Origin: Cladophialophora immunda
Lineage: Eukaryota > Ascomycota > Eurotiomycetes > Chaetothyriales > Herpotrichiellaceae
DNA length: 64,000 bases
Assembly (NCBI RefSeq): GCF_000835495.1
Contig: NW_015622548.1
Span: 496,001-560,000, forward strand
Reading direction: 5' to 3'
Part shown: piece after piece, positions 52,454-64,000 of the stretch
Position numbering within the stretch: position 1 is the first letter of the stretch
How the letters are laid out: the number at the start of each line of letters is the position of its first letter
The notes under the pieces: model-generated
The model's database searches: none
Told to the model about the DNA's origin: nothing
The model's input: only the letters and a program-made list of their open reading frames with translations
Translations under genes and position numbers: made by a program

Positions 52454-55400
52454 TCACATGACCTAAGCGTGATCATGGTCAGCAGCAATGAGACATTTTA
52501 ACCACTTGTAAACCAGTGGAGGACTGACCAAACAATTGTCGTCGACTACTATAGTGCCGCCGATTCCTCCAGGACCATCTCCCGTTCCGGGCATCTGACC
52601 TCTTTGAATCGCCAGTGCGAATCTTGCGAGCATCCCCTCCTGCATTGACAACAGAAGTTAGATGTCATTGCAGCCTAGCTTGGGGAATCCGTGTATGTGC
52701 CCGAGTCAAATCATGTGGAGACTCGACATGATCCATGCCCTGACCAACAGCTCTTCCATAGAACCTACCGTGACAAAGGCGTCTCCTGCGCCGCGTCTCC
52801 GTTCCGCATCGTTCTGACTGGTGATCTCGTAGCTGCGGTGCATCGCCCGACGACTTCTGAGTCCATCACTGGAAGCCATGGCCCCCGTGCCATCTCCACC
52901 CTCATCGCTATCGTCGTCGTCTCCACTTCGAGTGCGTCGGCTTCGTCGGCCCCCAAATCGGAGCGAGGAATGCACACTTCCGCCAGGGTTAGCAATATCA
53001 ATCCCTTTCTCTGCCGCCTCGCGTTCTCGATTCTCCCCTCCGGGGCCGAAGATTTTGACCGTGCTGTCGATGCCACTGCAGGCAATCAGAGGCTCGTACG
53101 GATGGCCCTGGACCACATTGACGACCTCGCCGTCTCCCTCCAAGATATTGAGGATCTTGCAGGTCTTCCTATCCCAAATGAAGAAATGTCCGTCGTCAGA
53201 GCCGCTGACAATGTACTCATCATTCAGACCATAGTAATTCACGTCCTTGACAGTACGTGTATTGCAATGGCCCCTGTAAATCTTGGTATGTGACGAGTAG
53301 GGCACCTGCAGATTCACCGAAGCTCGTTCACGGTACCGGGCAAACCCCAACCGTCGTCGGAAGAACATCCGTTGCGGAGCCTCTCCATCGTCGTCGTCGT
53401 CGTCTTCGTCGGACTCTGTGGCCTCCGAATCGGAATCTTCGTTCTCGTTGTCGTCTTCGTGTTCATCTTCGCCTGGATCTTGACCATGTTCGTCTTCGTC
53501 CGCATCCTCGACATGGACAGTAAGAGGAGTGCTCATTTCAACATCTGCCTGGCTGGATCCTTCGGTGGTCCCACGAGCAGTTTGGGGCGACCCCGCGGAT
53601 GACTCTTCAGGCTGGGTTCTCACAATGTCAATGGCTTCGACGATTCGTTCCTCTTCGTCCGGATCAATGTCTTCCTGCGACCGTTCTCCTTCCATAACTA
53701 AGCTAGCCAAGTGAAGTCTCAGTCCGCCAAAAGCTCGATTTACAAAATCGAAGGTAACACCCTCCGCGGCACGCATGAGCAGGGAGCGGCCTACCTTGGC
53801 CCCCCAGAACCTTGCCGCCGCGCCCTTGTCCATCATACGTATTGTTGTATGGGGGCTCGAAGGGTCGGCCCGAATCTCAGACATACCTTGGCTCGCCACC
53901 AACTCGATATTGCCGAGAGCTCTTGTGAAGGCCAGCACGGCCGACTTCTGATCTTGAAACACATGACGAGTCTCGTCTCGCTCGAAACGATTTGTGTCAA
54001 GGTCCACGATCGGGGTGTCCTCATCTGCCAGGTCCAAGAGGTAGGCTTCCAATTTGGGCACAAAGTTTTGTGCGGTATCCCCCTGGTCCAGCGGAAATCG
54101 GGGACTCTCGGCACTCACATTGAGTGGTCGCTTGAATCCTTGCAACACTGCAGTTTGCCCACCATCCAACCAGAGAAGAATTGCTTTGAGGAAGTCATAG
54201 CAAAATCTCGACTCTCGGCCGATGTTCTTACCTTCGTGAGCAGCAGGTCTGATCTGGTCAAACTGGGCGAGCCGGACGTCAGGGGCAGAACTGAGACTTT
54301 GCAGACGGCCACCGAGAGTGCGGGCCAAGCAGCCAGCCGCTTGGACGAATCGCCAGCTCGACTGTCGATTTCTCCTCAGGGTGTTCTGCACAGTCACGTC
54401 CTCCTCAGTTGGGTTGATTGGATATGACCACGTACGGATGACCTCGTCCATTTGAGGAAGTAGCGAGGCACATTGGCCAAGGGCACTAGTAAATGCCGCC
54501 GTATGGGGTGTAAGGTCCGGGGACCCTTCCATAGAAGCGGAAACATCAGCGCCTAACGAGGCAGAGAAGTCAAACAAGGTCTTCCGGAGTTGGATGATTG
54601 ATCTTGCCACCCGTTCACTCGACCTCTGAGCTTCTGACAGCAGGAGCTCATGAGCTGAAGGTGACTCAGCGGTAGGTTGGGATACAGTGGAAGGAATAGG
54701 GATAAGCTCAGACTCTCCGTCAGCGAACCTGGCCAGAAGAGCAGTATGTCCCTCCTCTGCGCGATCGTCCGGAACCCTCCGTAGACGTCTGCTGGGATTG
54801 GCTGCATCCCCAAGACTGCTGGAAGAAGCATTTGCTTTCCCCCTCTTCCTCTTGCGGTCAGACAGGTTTCTGAGCCGATGGGCCTGAAACTCCTCGTTGG
54901 CTCGAGCATCAGCTTCCCTCGCGTCAGGTGACTTGACGATATCAAAGCTGTAGATATGATCTCCAGACCAAGAGGCCACGAGATCATTGGGATTGGCGTC
55001 ACTGATTTTGCAGGCCGTGATGTGACCATGATCTCGGGGTCCCATCTTGCGCTTGTTATGGGGGCCAAACCGCCTTACACATCTGGTTGCTTCGGCCATG
55101 GCCTCATCCTCGAACGACCCCACGGTAGGCCTTCGAGTGGCAGGCTGACCCTTCTCAGACTCGAGGTCCCGACCAAGCATGCGCCTGTCGTGCAGGAAGC
55201 AATGAAGATGAGCCCCACCGAGCGCTATGTACTGTGGCTGACTTGGTGCGCAGGAGATGCTGTTCAAATCGAGGGCGTATTTCTTGTAAGAGATGAGGGG
55301 AGGGGGTGGGTCACCGCCGTCGCTCTCGTTTCCCTGGTGAAATCGTGCGTAGCCACGAGAACCCCGAGGAGCAGGATATGCTGACGACGGCTGCCTGAGA

Positions 55401-56067
55401 TCCCATTGACGCACCTCGCCATCCTCGGAGCATGTCAAGAACAGGTATGGACTGGATTCGGTCACAATTCTCTTTGCGCGGTCTGCATGGCTTCGATACA
55501 CCCGACAGTTCGTATTCCCTTCGTTTAGCCACTTCGCGTTCTGAAAGAACTTGTTGAACCTCCGGCTTCTTGTGCCTGCGTCGCTCGAGCCACTCTGGGT
55601 CGCAGTCCCGCCGTATTCCAGATCAAAGACGCGGACCTCGGAGTCTCCGGCGCAAGTGACGACGGTGCGGTCGCCCGAGTGGGGCATGAACTTGACCGAG
55701 AAGATGTTTGCATGGTGCCCGGTGCTCACACTTGTGTTCAGCGAGAAGGGTTTGGCACTTCCAGGTGGATTGTAGTCCCAGATGTTGAGATAGGTATCGT
55801 CTGAGCCCGAAGCCAGCAGGTTGCCACCTGTCGACCAACTGCCAGAGACGGTGTTAGCAGAGATGTTCCTTACGTACGCAAGGAAATGAAAAGGCGTTCA
55901 GCAGTGTACCAGAGGGCATTGACACAGCCGGTGTGAGCTCCAAGCTCATTGACAATATCCAAATCCTCCACCCAGGACTTATCCCCATACAGAGTTTTAA
56001 TGGACCGATTTCTTCTCGTCTCGCCCAAAGATCGCTTCAGTAGCCGCAGGTCAAACTTGTCGCCCAT
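52454..56067 (-). CDS. WD40 protein with DWD box, DCAF6-like CUL4-DDB1 substrate receptor
   Basis: Four exons on the minus strand, 56067-55910, 55838-52769, 52639-52529 and 52462-52454, give 1115 aa. Introns are 71, 129 and 66 nt (donors GTACAC, GTAGGT, GTCAGT; acceptors GGCAG, TGCAG, CTTAG). The last exon is nine bases, coding Val-Met-stop. WD repeats at the N terminus read AHTGCVNALCWSTGGNLLAS, TGHHANIFSVKFMPHSGD and SHADRAKRIVTESS; the third ends in the DWD box WDLR (residues 198-201), which in other proteins contacts DDB1. GHHANIFSVKF is close to the DCAF6 signature. A middle part is disordered with a strongly acidic run of Asp/Glu. Two more repeats follow near the end (NDEYIVSGSDDGHFFIWD, HPYEPLIACSGIDSTVKIF). 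Role as a CUL4-DDB1 receptor is inferred. Confidence 0.87.
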
Positions 56068-57585
56068 GTTGGATTAGCCGGGGGGCAACTGAAGCCAGTA
56101 AAGAGAAGATGTGAATTGACACATGCAAGATACGAAGCCTTGTGCAAACGAAGATGACCTCGGTTGAGGGGGGTGCAGTTGGACGTGAGGTCGTCCCGGT
56201 TCGGCTCAAGCTGTGCACGCAAGGGGAACTGAGCGCGAGGCTAACTGAGGGAGCATGTGGTTCTGAGCTGTATTATGGAAGCACTCGGCTAAATATGGTG
56301 GCAAACCGGAACTGGAGAGGGGATCGGCTTGCGAGGAATGGACACAGACTTGTTCTTTGATGGGAACGGGGGCGGAGATGGAGGAAAAGGGCGCAGACAA
56401 GGACTTAGTGATGCAGCCGCAGTCAGAGGATGTGGTTTACGCCATGCTGAGTGATGGTGGAGGTGCAGCCTGTAGAAGACGATGGAGATGGAAAATGAGG
56501 GAATGACCAGCATGCGCCATGACGGCCAAACTGAAATCATGTTAGTATTTTCTTGGTGCCGCTAGTGTCAATCCCCGCAGTCACCAAGCATTAGCATAGC
56601 ACAGCATAGCAGCATAATAATAGCCATGGCTTCATTCCCGCTCATGGCTGGGATGGAACTGGCGGCACCATTGCCTCCTGCCTGCCTAGTTCTTTGTCAT
56701 TCAGCTCAGATGATGGCTCTGCTCTGTCACACCCGGCATCATCTCTGTCCGGCTATCCTTGCCCATGGACCTCGTAGATGCAACTTAGTCCAAAGGTTCG
56801 AGACTCCGCCGCCTGTGAAATCCCCTTCCAATCACCAGTCAAGGCTTGATGCAAGGCATTTGAGATTTCATCAATCCTGCTTGCTTTATCCAACAAGGAA
56901 GCCCCTTACTGTCTGCTCCGTCAAACGATGGGACCGCCGTGCTAAACCGGTTTCCGCCCTTTCATGCTGATAGTACAGATTTGCCTCTCGTTCTTTTTTA
57001 ACGCCCCCGGGTATACCCCCATTACCAGCCAAAAGTGGCATACCGGTAATTGCACAGAGTTGCACGTCCCACGTAATATTGGCTGGCCGTTTATCTAGCC
57101 CTCTTTCCACGATGCCCTTGATATCCTCCTCCCCCTTCGGGCAGTTGCTGCTTGCCTTATGGCCACCCAGTCCCATAGTCTGGCCCGATATCGTGTTCCC
57201 TGGTTCCGGAAAATGTCTCGTGGCAACTTGCAAGAAACTGTCTCTTCCGTCTCCGGAAGGCGTATCTCGACGGAATAAGGGATTCCAGCCTCGCTTCCCT
57301 GAGATCGTTGTGTATGCACCTCGGGTCCTCAACCCTGTTTCTGGGAAAACTGAGAGATGGCGAACGCGACGACTCGCCAAGGAAAACCGATGGTTCCCTT
57401 GTACTCCAGGAGCCATAGAGGCATCTCTTCCGCTAGCGGTGGATCGAGAGGATCATGATAACCATTTGAGGCTCGGCATTGGTTGGTGGGCCAGCAGGGA
57501 GAATATGCCAAACTTTGCCCACTGCATAAAACCACAGGCCCACCTGTATTGATGACTATTTCGATTGGGGCTCGGTTTGCCTCCC
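56068..57585. other. Intergenic region
   Basis: Lies between two minus-strand genes. The frames at 57079-57552 (plus) and 56886-57416 (minus) oppose each other, have no motif and are not called. Likely promoter of the WD40 gene on the left and 3' end of the next gene on the right. Confidence 0.5.
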
Positions 57586-59549
57586 CTAGCTATCGTCTGT
57601 GCGGCGTTTTTTGCTTGTAAGTGATTTTCGAACGTTCTCCATTGCGGTAATTGCACTTTCGATCTGCTCAGCCTCTCCCGCCAGCTCTTGAAGCATTAGT
57701 TCCAATTCGACACACCGGCGCCGAAGCCTGATAATCTCTTCTCTAAGAACCTCAACAGAGCCCGAAGTCAGAATGGGATCGTTTGCCACGGGGGTCGTGG
57801 AACCAGAAACCGGCCTCGTCTCGGGAAGCTTTTCCTTACCAGACTCGAGATCTTCAATTCGTTTCTGCAGCGCTGCCCGTTCCCTCTCCCACCCCTCTCG
57901 CTCCAACTTGAACCGTCGCGCTTCGTCAGCCCCTTTGAGTTGCAGTTGCGACGACATGGCCACGATTTGTCTCCACTGTGCGCCGTCTGCCGATGATTGC
58001 TGATGAACTTCGTCACGTGATTTGACCAGTTCTTGGACTTGGGTCTCCAATACCTCCAACTGTTGCTGTAGTCGGATTTTGTCCTCGGTCAAGGTGTTGA
58101 TCTCGTGATCGGACACCTGCGACTTTTTGTCCAAAGCGGTGCACCGAATCTGAGACCTTGAAAACGCGGCCAACAACTGGTCGTGTTCCCGCTGTAGAGT
58201 CTGAAGCGCGAGTGTCTTGGTCGAAATCTGATGTTGCAGGTCTTGGAGATGAGCATTGTGGGCTGCCTGAGTTGTTGTGGGAGAGTATTGTACATATTCC
58301 GAACTCCCTGTCCGCGGAAACTGGATTGCGGGTGGTGATGGCAGCGTCCGGCTGGATGGTTGAGACTGCATGGGTGACTGGGCAGAGCCAAAAACTGAAC
58401 TGGACGACGAGGCGTGTGGCGACTGCCCCGAGCCCGAAGCCGCCTGGTCGTAGGGTGGGTTTCGTTTCAACTCCTCCCCTTGGAGAATCGGAGGAAGACC
58501 TTGCTCGAACGGCCGAGGCATCTGGACAGCTGGGTGCTCAAGTGGACGACGTTGGTAATCATCACTCCGAGGAGTATCTGGTGGGAGTGATGCCTTGCGG
58601 GGGTCATTTATAGATGTGGGAGCCGCCGAGGATTGCCCATGGATGGATAAACGACGTATGTCGTTTACGAATGGGGGCGGGACAACATCAGCCAGGGGTG
58701 GTAACCCCGGTTTCGACGTGGCCGCATGTGACTGTATGAGGCGACTTGTATTCCGAACTTCATTGAGGGTCCATGTAAGAGACTGTTTGAGGCCTAGCTT
58801 AGTCACTTCGACTCCGATAGACTTTTTTGGTCCCGTCAGCACTTCCCGTTCCAATGGGGCGGACCGGGGCTTACCTCGAAAGGGCTCTTTCGCCCTGTGG
58901 AAATGGCCAGAGCTCGAGTGACCTCTGACTGAAGCTCCAAGAACCCATGCACGAGATCCAGCACCAGCGACTCTGTATCTGAACAATTGCCGCAGGATCC
59001 GCGCCACGATCGATGATGAGAAATGTCCTCTGGAGGGGGGCCGGGAGGGCGATGCTCTCCCGGGTAAACATACGAGCTGGTCTGGCGGCGAAAGGCGGTG
59101 GTCAGTCGTTTTCACCAATAGACGTACCAATCCCAACCCTTCCGTGAATATGGGTAGAGCGTCTCTTGGGACCGCTAGTCACATACCTGATGGTACATCC
59201 TCCTCTTAGACATTTCTTCTCCTGTTTCTGACTTTTCTGGTATATCATCCAATCGCGGCCGCTTGTCCGGAGGCTCTTCTAGCTCCGTCCGCGGACTGAT
59301 GCTCCCTGGGGACCAGAAGTATCTAGCAGGAGGAGATGATCGGTCGGCAGGACCTCGCCGGTGAGACTGTTCCATGGGCAAGTCGCGTTTTCGCGGTGTC
59401 TGATGCAATGATGGCAAGAAGGGACCATCTGCGACTCGACGGCCGGGTTCAGGCGCACTGGTGACGCGGGAGAGGAGGAGGCCGGAAGCCATGGAGGGAT
59501 TGTTCTTCACATCATCTGGCTCATCTGGAGAATAGAAATCACCTTCCAT
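57586..59549 (-). CDS. Hypothetical coiled-coil protein
   Basis: Three exons on the minus strand, 59549-59187, 59081-58875 and 58782-57586, give 588 aa. Introns are 105 nt (GTATGT to GCCAG) and 92 nt (GTAAGC to AACAG). The start is the first ATG (MEGDFYSPDEPDD). The first 200 residues are disordered, with a basic PRKRD patch and a KRPRLDD motif that may be a nuclear signal. The second exon carries a short ordered helix with two cysteines (SCGNCSDTESLVLDLVHGFLEL). A Pro/Ser-rich linker follows, then a long coiled coil from about residue 385 to 520 (LQDLQHQISTKTLALQTLQR and on), with a second short one near the end and a basic tail SKKRR. The family is not recognised. A structural or scaffolding role is a guess from composition. 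Confidence 0.72.
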
Positions 59550-62500
59550 CACCTCCACCTATCTCTCACCAGCTTCTGGTCCTTTGGCAAGGGGGAGTGG
59601 CGTGTGCAAGGCAACATTTGAGGTGACAGTGGCTGAGGAAGAGGACGCGTGTGGCAAGCCAGCGCAAGGAAGATGGCCCAAAGGGTCTAGGACGAGGGCT
59701 TTTTTTTTGGGTTTTGGCGCCGTCTATTCGTATGTACCTTCCCGCCTGATTTATCGTAAGGGACGGGCGCGGGAGGCAAATCCTTGGATATATTGCATGC
59801 TCGCGGAATGCGACAAGAGCCAGGACGGGGACCACAACATGCCTAAGCGGGCATGGGGAGACTGTACAGTATGTTATGTCCTTGGAGGGATCGCCCTGCA
59901 GCTAGGAAAGAAATAGGATCGGGCAAAGGCCAGGGCGAGGGTAACAGAGATGGCGATCGTCGATTGGACCGTGGGAGGCGGGCGCCAGGGGATAAAGAGG
60001 ATCTGGATGAGGGAAGGCAGAGATCGAGAAGGATTGGAGAAGAGAAGCAAGAACTGTGATTATTGGAGTCAGCCCGCAGGAAGTAAAGTTTTGGGAATGG
60101 AAAAAGATCCAGAGATCACCGTGCTCCGTACTTGGTTTCGAAGAAGTTTAGCACGCAGAGGGCGGCGGATGGATTACTTTACCAGCAGGGCGCCAACGGG
60201 CGAAGTTTAGCCTCCCGCCAGTCCACAAAGTTTCAATACTAGGAGGATACTGCAACGGACAGCCTGGTGGTGTGTCTCCGTCCCCATGGCCGTCTGTATT
60301 GGGATATTATTGGAAGCTCCGATTCGTCCATGCGGAGGGCCATCAGGGTTTCGGGGGTGGAGGGCGAGCTCGTGTGTTTCGTTCCGTGTGTCAACCATGG
60401 CATCTGAGAAGCTCTGCAAAAGGTGCGCTTGCTCCTTTGGGCTCGCCACGGCTGGCGTGTGTTCGGGATGCGAATGAGGCCGGTTATTGTGTCATTGGCA
60501 GGGCGGGACGGACCAGGAAGAACCTATCGGAGGCGACCTCGACGGCTTGACGTCGAAAAACTAACTGAAGGGGGGAAGTGGTGTAAGGGATGTTGGAGTC
60601 AAGGGAACGGCGACCACGGTGAACTAGAACTCCAGGAGATAACGTGATCGAAGGAGGAGAAAGGGAAAGGGAAAGGGGGGGAGGGGGTAGGAAGCGAGTG
60701 TCATGCACAGGGTGAATGAGAAAGATCCTATACCCAAAGGTAGATGCAATTCCTTGTTGGGAAGTTCCCCAGTCTAGGGCAAGCTTCGAGGCAGGGACAC
60801 TGGCTGACTCGTCGCCGCCTTGGGTGAGATGGCTTTGATGGGTAAGAGCAGCAAGAGCCACCCACTCACTGCCCACTGCCCACTGCCCACTGCCCTCTGC
60901 CCACTGCACTTGACCTCGCTCCCTCTCTCCCACCTCCCACTCACCTCCCAGGTGATTACCTCTGCAAGTCTCCAGCTGGTGCCAACCGCAGCCAACTCCC
61001 GAAACCCTTACCTGATCAATTGCCACTGCTGCACTCCATTCCCGTGTGTTGTAACCTTTCCAGCTCCAGTTTTCCGATGACTACAGTTGACCACCGTATT
61101 AGATAAGCCAGTCACTAAACCCGATTCCTACCATCCCCTCCGGAGCCAAGCGCGACCGCCCAACTGTCCAGACGACAAAGCGAAAAAGACCCATTTTGTT
61201 GACTAGGCAAATGGATCAGTGACCACGAGCCCGGGCGTGTGGGCTTCCATAGGGGTTCCATCCCCCGATGCTTGGCGAGCAGAAGGTGGGAAGAGATGGA
61301 ACTAAGGGAGGCATGTACAAAAGTGGTCCATCCATGGCTTCTGGGTAAGTAGGGCCTGAGTAGTTGTCTTTCCACGCCCCTTGAAAGGTAGCGGTAACCG
61401 AGAACAGGCCATGATCAAGCGTACCACCACGTGGAGGATGCTAGTAGCATTGACCAAGGTATGGAGTATGTAGGTATATCACCCAACTCTTTTGATCCTC
61501 GACACCCTGCGCCGCCAGTCATGTTCCAGACAGGCAAGTCCTGGTGGAATGTGATGGGTCAAATCACACCGAATACTTGCCGAGGCCTGCAGACCCCCGA
61601 CCAAGAAGAATCCAACGTTATCATGCTCTCTCCCCCTTCTCTCTGCCTCTGCTACTACCAGCTCTCGCACGAAAAGGATTCCTTTACAGCCTAGCACCTA
61701 TTCGGTAGAGATCTGCATTGCAAGCATACCGCCCTGAACCTCTCGCTCCCAATCACTTCGCCTCTTGGGCTCGCCGCTGGTCCGCAAGAACAAAGAGCGC
61801 AACAAAAAAGTTGCTCCTGCTAGAAAGAGAAAGAGAGAAAACCGGGACCGCTACGGAGCCCTGTCCGAGATAGCACGACGAATCAAGATCTTAAAGCATG
61901 GTCGAGGGGTTTGGAAGGGCCCAGATGGAAACTTTTTCTGGCGAACACACCAGTAAAAAGGACTCGCCTGCTCTGAGTAATGGACAATAGCAACAAAAAT
62001 ATTGCTCTTCATACAAACTCACTGCACCTTACTCGGGCCGAAGAGGAGAGGGGGGGCGTATTATTCATCCAGCCCTCGACAGTCATGGAGACTGCGCATG
62101 GATGGCAAAAACACAACGTCGGCTGTTCCCCACTTACATGCACCAGAGCGGCTTACCTTTGGCCCTTGGGAGGGAAGCTTGGTAGATCCGCCCTCAACTT
62201 TCATCCCTGCGCCTGGGGGGAGGAACCCAGAGGGGGAAAGCTTCTTGCACCAGCTGCAGCATCCGCACTATCACTGATCCGATCCTAGTGAGGTAACTCG
62301 GAAAACACTCGACGGGTCCTGAGGCGTGTCCACCGGCGTCATTCTGCATCTCAGCGGGGCCTCTCAGGCTGTCCATGATTTGACAGACTCGCAAAAGGCT
62401 CCTCCCTTCTCCTCTCGCAACGACCCAGTGCCTCGAGTCAAGCTCCACTATCCCGACACCCTCCGGTCGCCGAGAATTCGGATATGCAGTGGGACGTATT

Positions 62501-62887
62501 ATTCTCGAAGCTCACTGCCACTCTATGCCTTCGCTTCGGGCTAATTCACCATCCTTTCCTGTAGAATGCTACTCCATCATTCATCCTGCTTGAACCTTCG
62601 AGATGACCCTTTGGCCGCACCCAGACAGATCCCCCTCTGCTTCTTCGATCCAAGCCAGACACCTTCTCATCGGATCTTCCCTTTGTGGGAATGTCCACCT
62701 TCGAGGGATTGCGCCAGGAAGACAGGATCCAAGGACAGGTTTCTTTCAAGAATCTTCCCGAGCTGTTCGACGTGGCAATACCAAAGCTCCAAGTAGAGGT
62801 AGAGGTCCGGGCCAATCTATTCCACTGTCTGTTAAGATTCAGCGGAACACACCGAGCTCAGCTACTGTTGAGCTTCTACTGCGGCTC
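59550..62887. other. 3.3-kb gene-poor region
   Basis: Upstream of the coiled-coil gene and downstream of the last gene. Frames of 60-180 aa occur on both strands but they overlap and show no motif. The window has a GGGAAA-type purine stretch near 60655-60690, a 7-bp tandem repeat at 60867-60908, and an ACGCGT (MCB-like) hexamer at about 59645, some 95 bp upstream of the coiled-coil start codon. Confidence 0.5.
60867..60908. repeat. 7-bp tandem repeat (CACTGCC), six units
   Basis: Four perfect copies of CACTGCC at 60867-60894, followed by two copies with one change each. Non-coding DNA. Repeats of this kind change copy number easily and could serve as a strain marker. Confidence 0.85.
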
Positions 62888-64000
62888 TCAGGGAGCCTTT
62901 CCTCTCAGGTCCCATATGCCCGTTCTGCTAGTGTCATGAGCCTCTTCTATGGAATGATGTAACTCTGCGTCCGAAAGAGCTTGTTCGACTTCTCTTGCGA
63001 GCCGCTCTTGTTGTTCCCGAAGCATCAGGCCTTCTATGGACCTGCAAATGCAAATTTCTTGCAGTATCTGCTCAGCAAGGGTGCAGTGCATCTCAATCAA
63101 CGGTCCCATTGACGAGGACCCGGGCGGCGTATGCAGACCCGCCAATAAAGCCGCACAGGCGTTGACTCGGTCGTCCACAGATGACACCAAGGCTGACCAT
63201 TGTGGGTCCATTGGGTGGAGAAAACATGCTTTCTCCTCGCTATTACCCTTGCGAAACAAATTATCTCCGGCGTAGGTCGGGCGTCTGGAAGACGCGTAGA
63301 CGTACCATTCGTCAAACATCTTCATGGCAGCTTCCAGAGGTCCATGTACGCTGCTGATCTTTTCCAACTCTTCCAGGCAACGCGCCAGCACAAGTAATGC
63401 GTCTGACCCTGCACGGTCCACATCTTGACGGGCTCGTTCCTGGTCGAGCCACCTGCCAACGGCGGAGGCGTTGAGGTTCGCCTGTCGATCATGGCGCAGG
63501 GACTTGAGGGTGCTTAGCTGATGTTCCACACCCTCAAGCCCAGTCTTCAGCTGCGACTTCATAGATGCCTCGTAATGCTGGAAAGTGACCGCAGACTTTT
63601 CGTGTACAAGAGACAATTGGAGTACTTCATCTTCAAGATGGGCAATTCCTGAGCCAGGTATGACGCGGCCTGCGGAGCCGGAGCGAACGGCGACGTGGCG
63701 GGAAGCCAGGGGCGCAAGCGGGGTGACTGCGGTTGATATTGTCGTCTGCTTCTTGGGACTGTAATGCTGTTGGTGCACGTTGAACTCTGGTTTCCTGCCC
63801 GGTTTCACAATTGGTCTGCCAGACGAAGACGACGCATTTCCTCCTGAAAGTCCATGAGAGGCAATCGGTCTGGTGGCCCTTGGGACAACTTCCCGGACAG
63901 CCGCTGTGTCGGCGTTTGGTTTAGGGCGGGCCGACGCACTCAAGGCTCTACTATGCGACTTTGCGACCGGTAATCGTGTGTCCCCCGGGCTTCTGTTCGA
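62888..64000 (-). CDS. Coiled-coil protein, 3' part (possible HAUS8/QWRF-like augmin subunit)
   Basis: Partial gene: the minus-strand frame is open from the right edge (64000) to the stop at 62888, giving 370 residues with no start in view. The N-terminal visible part is basic and disordered (RPIVKPGRKPEF and similar), as expected for microtubule-binding tails. A helix follows, HLEDEVLQLSLVHEKSAVTF, then KSQLKTGLEGVEHQLSTLKS and a second helical part with RCLEELEKISSVHGPLEAAM. The order basic tail, then a helix of the LxQLxLLH type, resembles fungal proteins related to augmin subunit HAUS8 (QWRF family), which recruit gamma-tubulin to spindle microtubules. This match rests on pattern only and is weak. 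The remainder is helical with no enzyme motif. Confidence 0.6.
   Translation of the reverse strand, partial: SNRSPGDTRLPVAKSHSRALSASARPKPNADTAAVREVVPRATRPIASHGLSGGNASSSSGRPIVKPGRKPEFNVHQQHYSPKKQTTISTAVTPLAPLASRHVAVRSGSAGRVIPGSGIAHLEDEVLQLSLVHEKSAVTFQHYEASMKSQLKTGLEGVEHQLSTLKSLRHDRQANLNASAVGRWLDQERARQDVDRAGSDALLVLARCLEELEKISSVHGPLEAAMKMFDEWYVYASSRRPTYAGDNLFRKGNSEEKACFLHPMDPQWSALVSSVDDRVNACAALLAGLHTPPGSSSMGPLIEMHCTLAEQILQEICICRSIEGLMLREQQERLAREVEQALSDAELHHSIEEAHDTSRTGIWDLRGKAP

Noticed and set aside
1..64000. CRISPR array, rRNA or intact transposable element
   Set aside because: No regularly spaced repeats, rRNA-like segments, terminal repeats or transposase/reverse transcriptase motifs were found.

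Overview
The window is nuclear DNA of a filamentous ascomycete (Pezizomycotina). Evidence: short GT-AG introns (about 47-170 nt), many with a CTRAC-like branch point; no operons; long pyrimidine-rich leaders; and a typical ascomycete gene set (dynactin p25, PCL-type cyclin, Spo7-like protein, fungal protoglobin, NACHT-type STAND relic, Cld1-like hydrolase). The gene repertoire would fit Eurotiomycetes, perhaps Chaetothyriales, but no marker here settles this. Gene models below were built by reading exons and splice sites by eye; some listed starts are the first in-frame ATG.

Layout. 1-11 kb: 3' end of an Hcs1/SMUBP2-type helicase, a disordered coiled-coil protein, the GPI-anchor protein Gpi11/PIG-F and a PCL-type cyclin (minus). 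11-17 kb is gene-poor. 17-24 kb: two consecutive single-pass membrane proteins (the first with PPxY/LPxY motifs), dynactin p25 (minus), a doubtful small gene and a protoglobin-domain protein. 25-26 kb: a decayed NACHT/STAND (NLR-like) gene on the minus strand. 26-34 kb: NAPE-PLD-type metallo-hydrolase, an unknown protein with upstream ORFs, a flavin amine oxidase and a homeodomain regulator. 35.7-39 kb: an NmrA-like reductase and a medium-chain dehydrogenase. 39-50 kb: Cld1-like hydrolase, Spo7-like protein, PAP2 phosphatase, SET/MYND protein and phosphatidylserine decarboxylase. 50-64 kb: dienelactone hydrolase, a DCAF6-like WD40 protein with a DWD box, an unknown coiled-coil protein, and the C-terminal part of a coiled-coil protein running off the right edge.

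How the genes relate. Most look like independent housekeeping genes. The main theme is phospholipid metabolism. NAPE-PLD, Cld1-like, Spo7-like, PAP2 and PS decarboxylase genes lie within about 23 kb, and Gpi11 (whose pathway uses phosphatidylethanolamine) lies further left. Cld1-like and Spo7-like are divergently transcribed from a 770-bp shared region. Whether this is more than chance needs synteny data. No secondary-metabolite backbone gene, CRISPR array, rRNA, convincing tRNA or intact transposon was seen.
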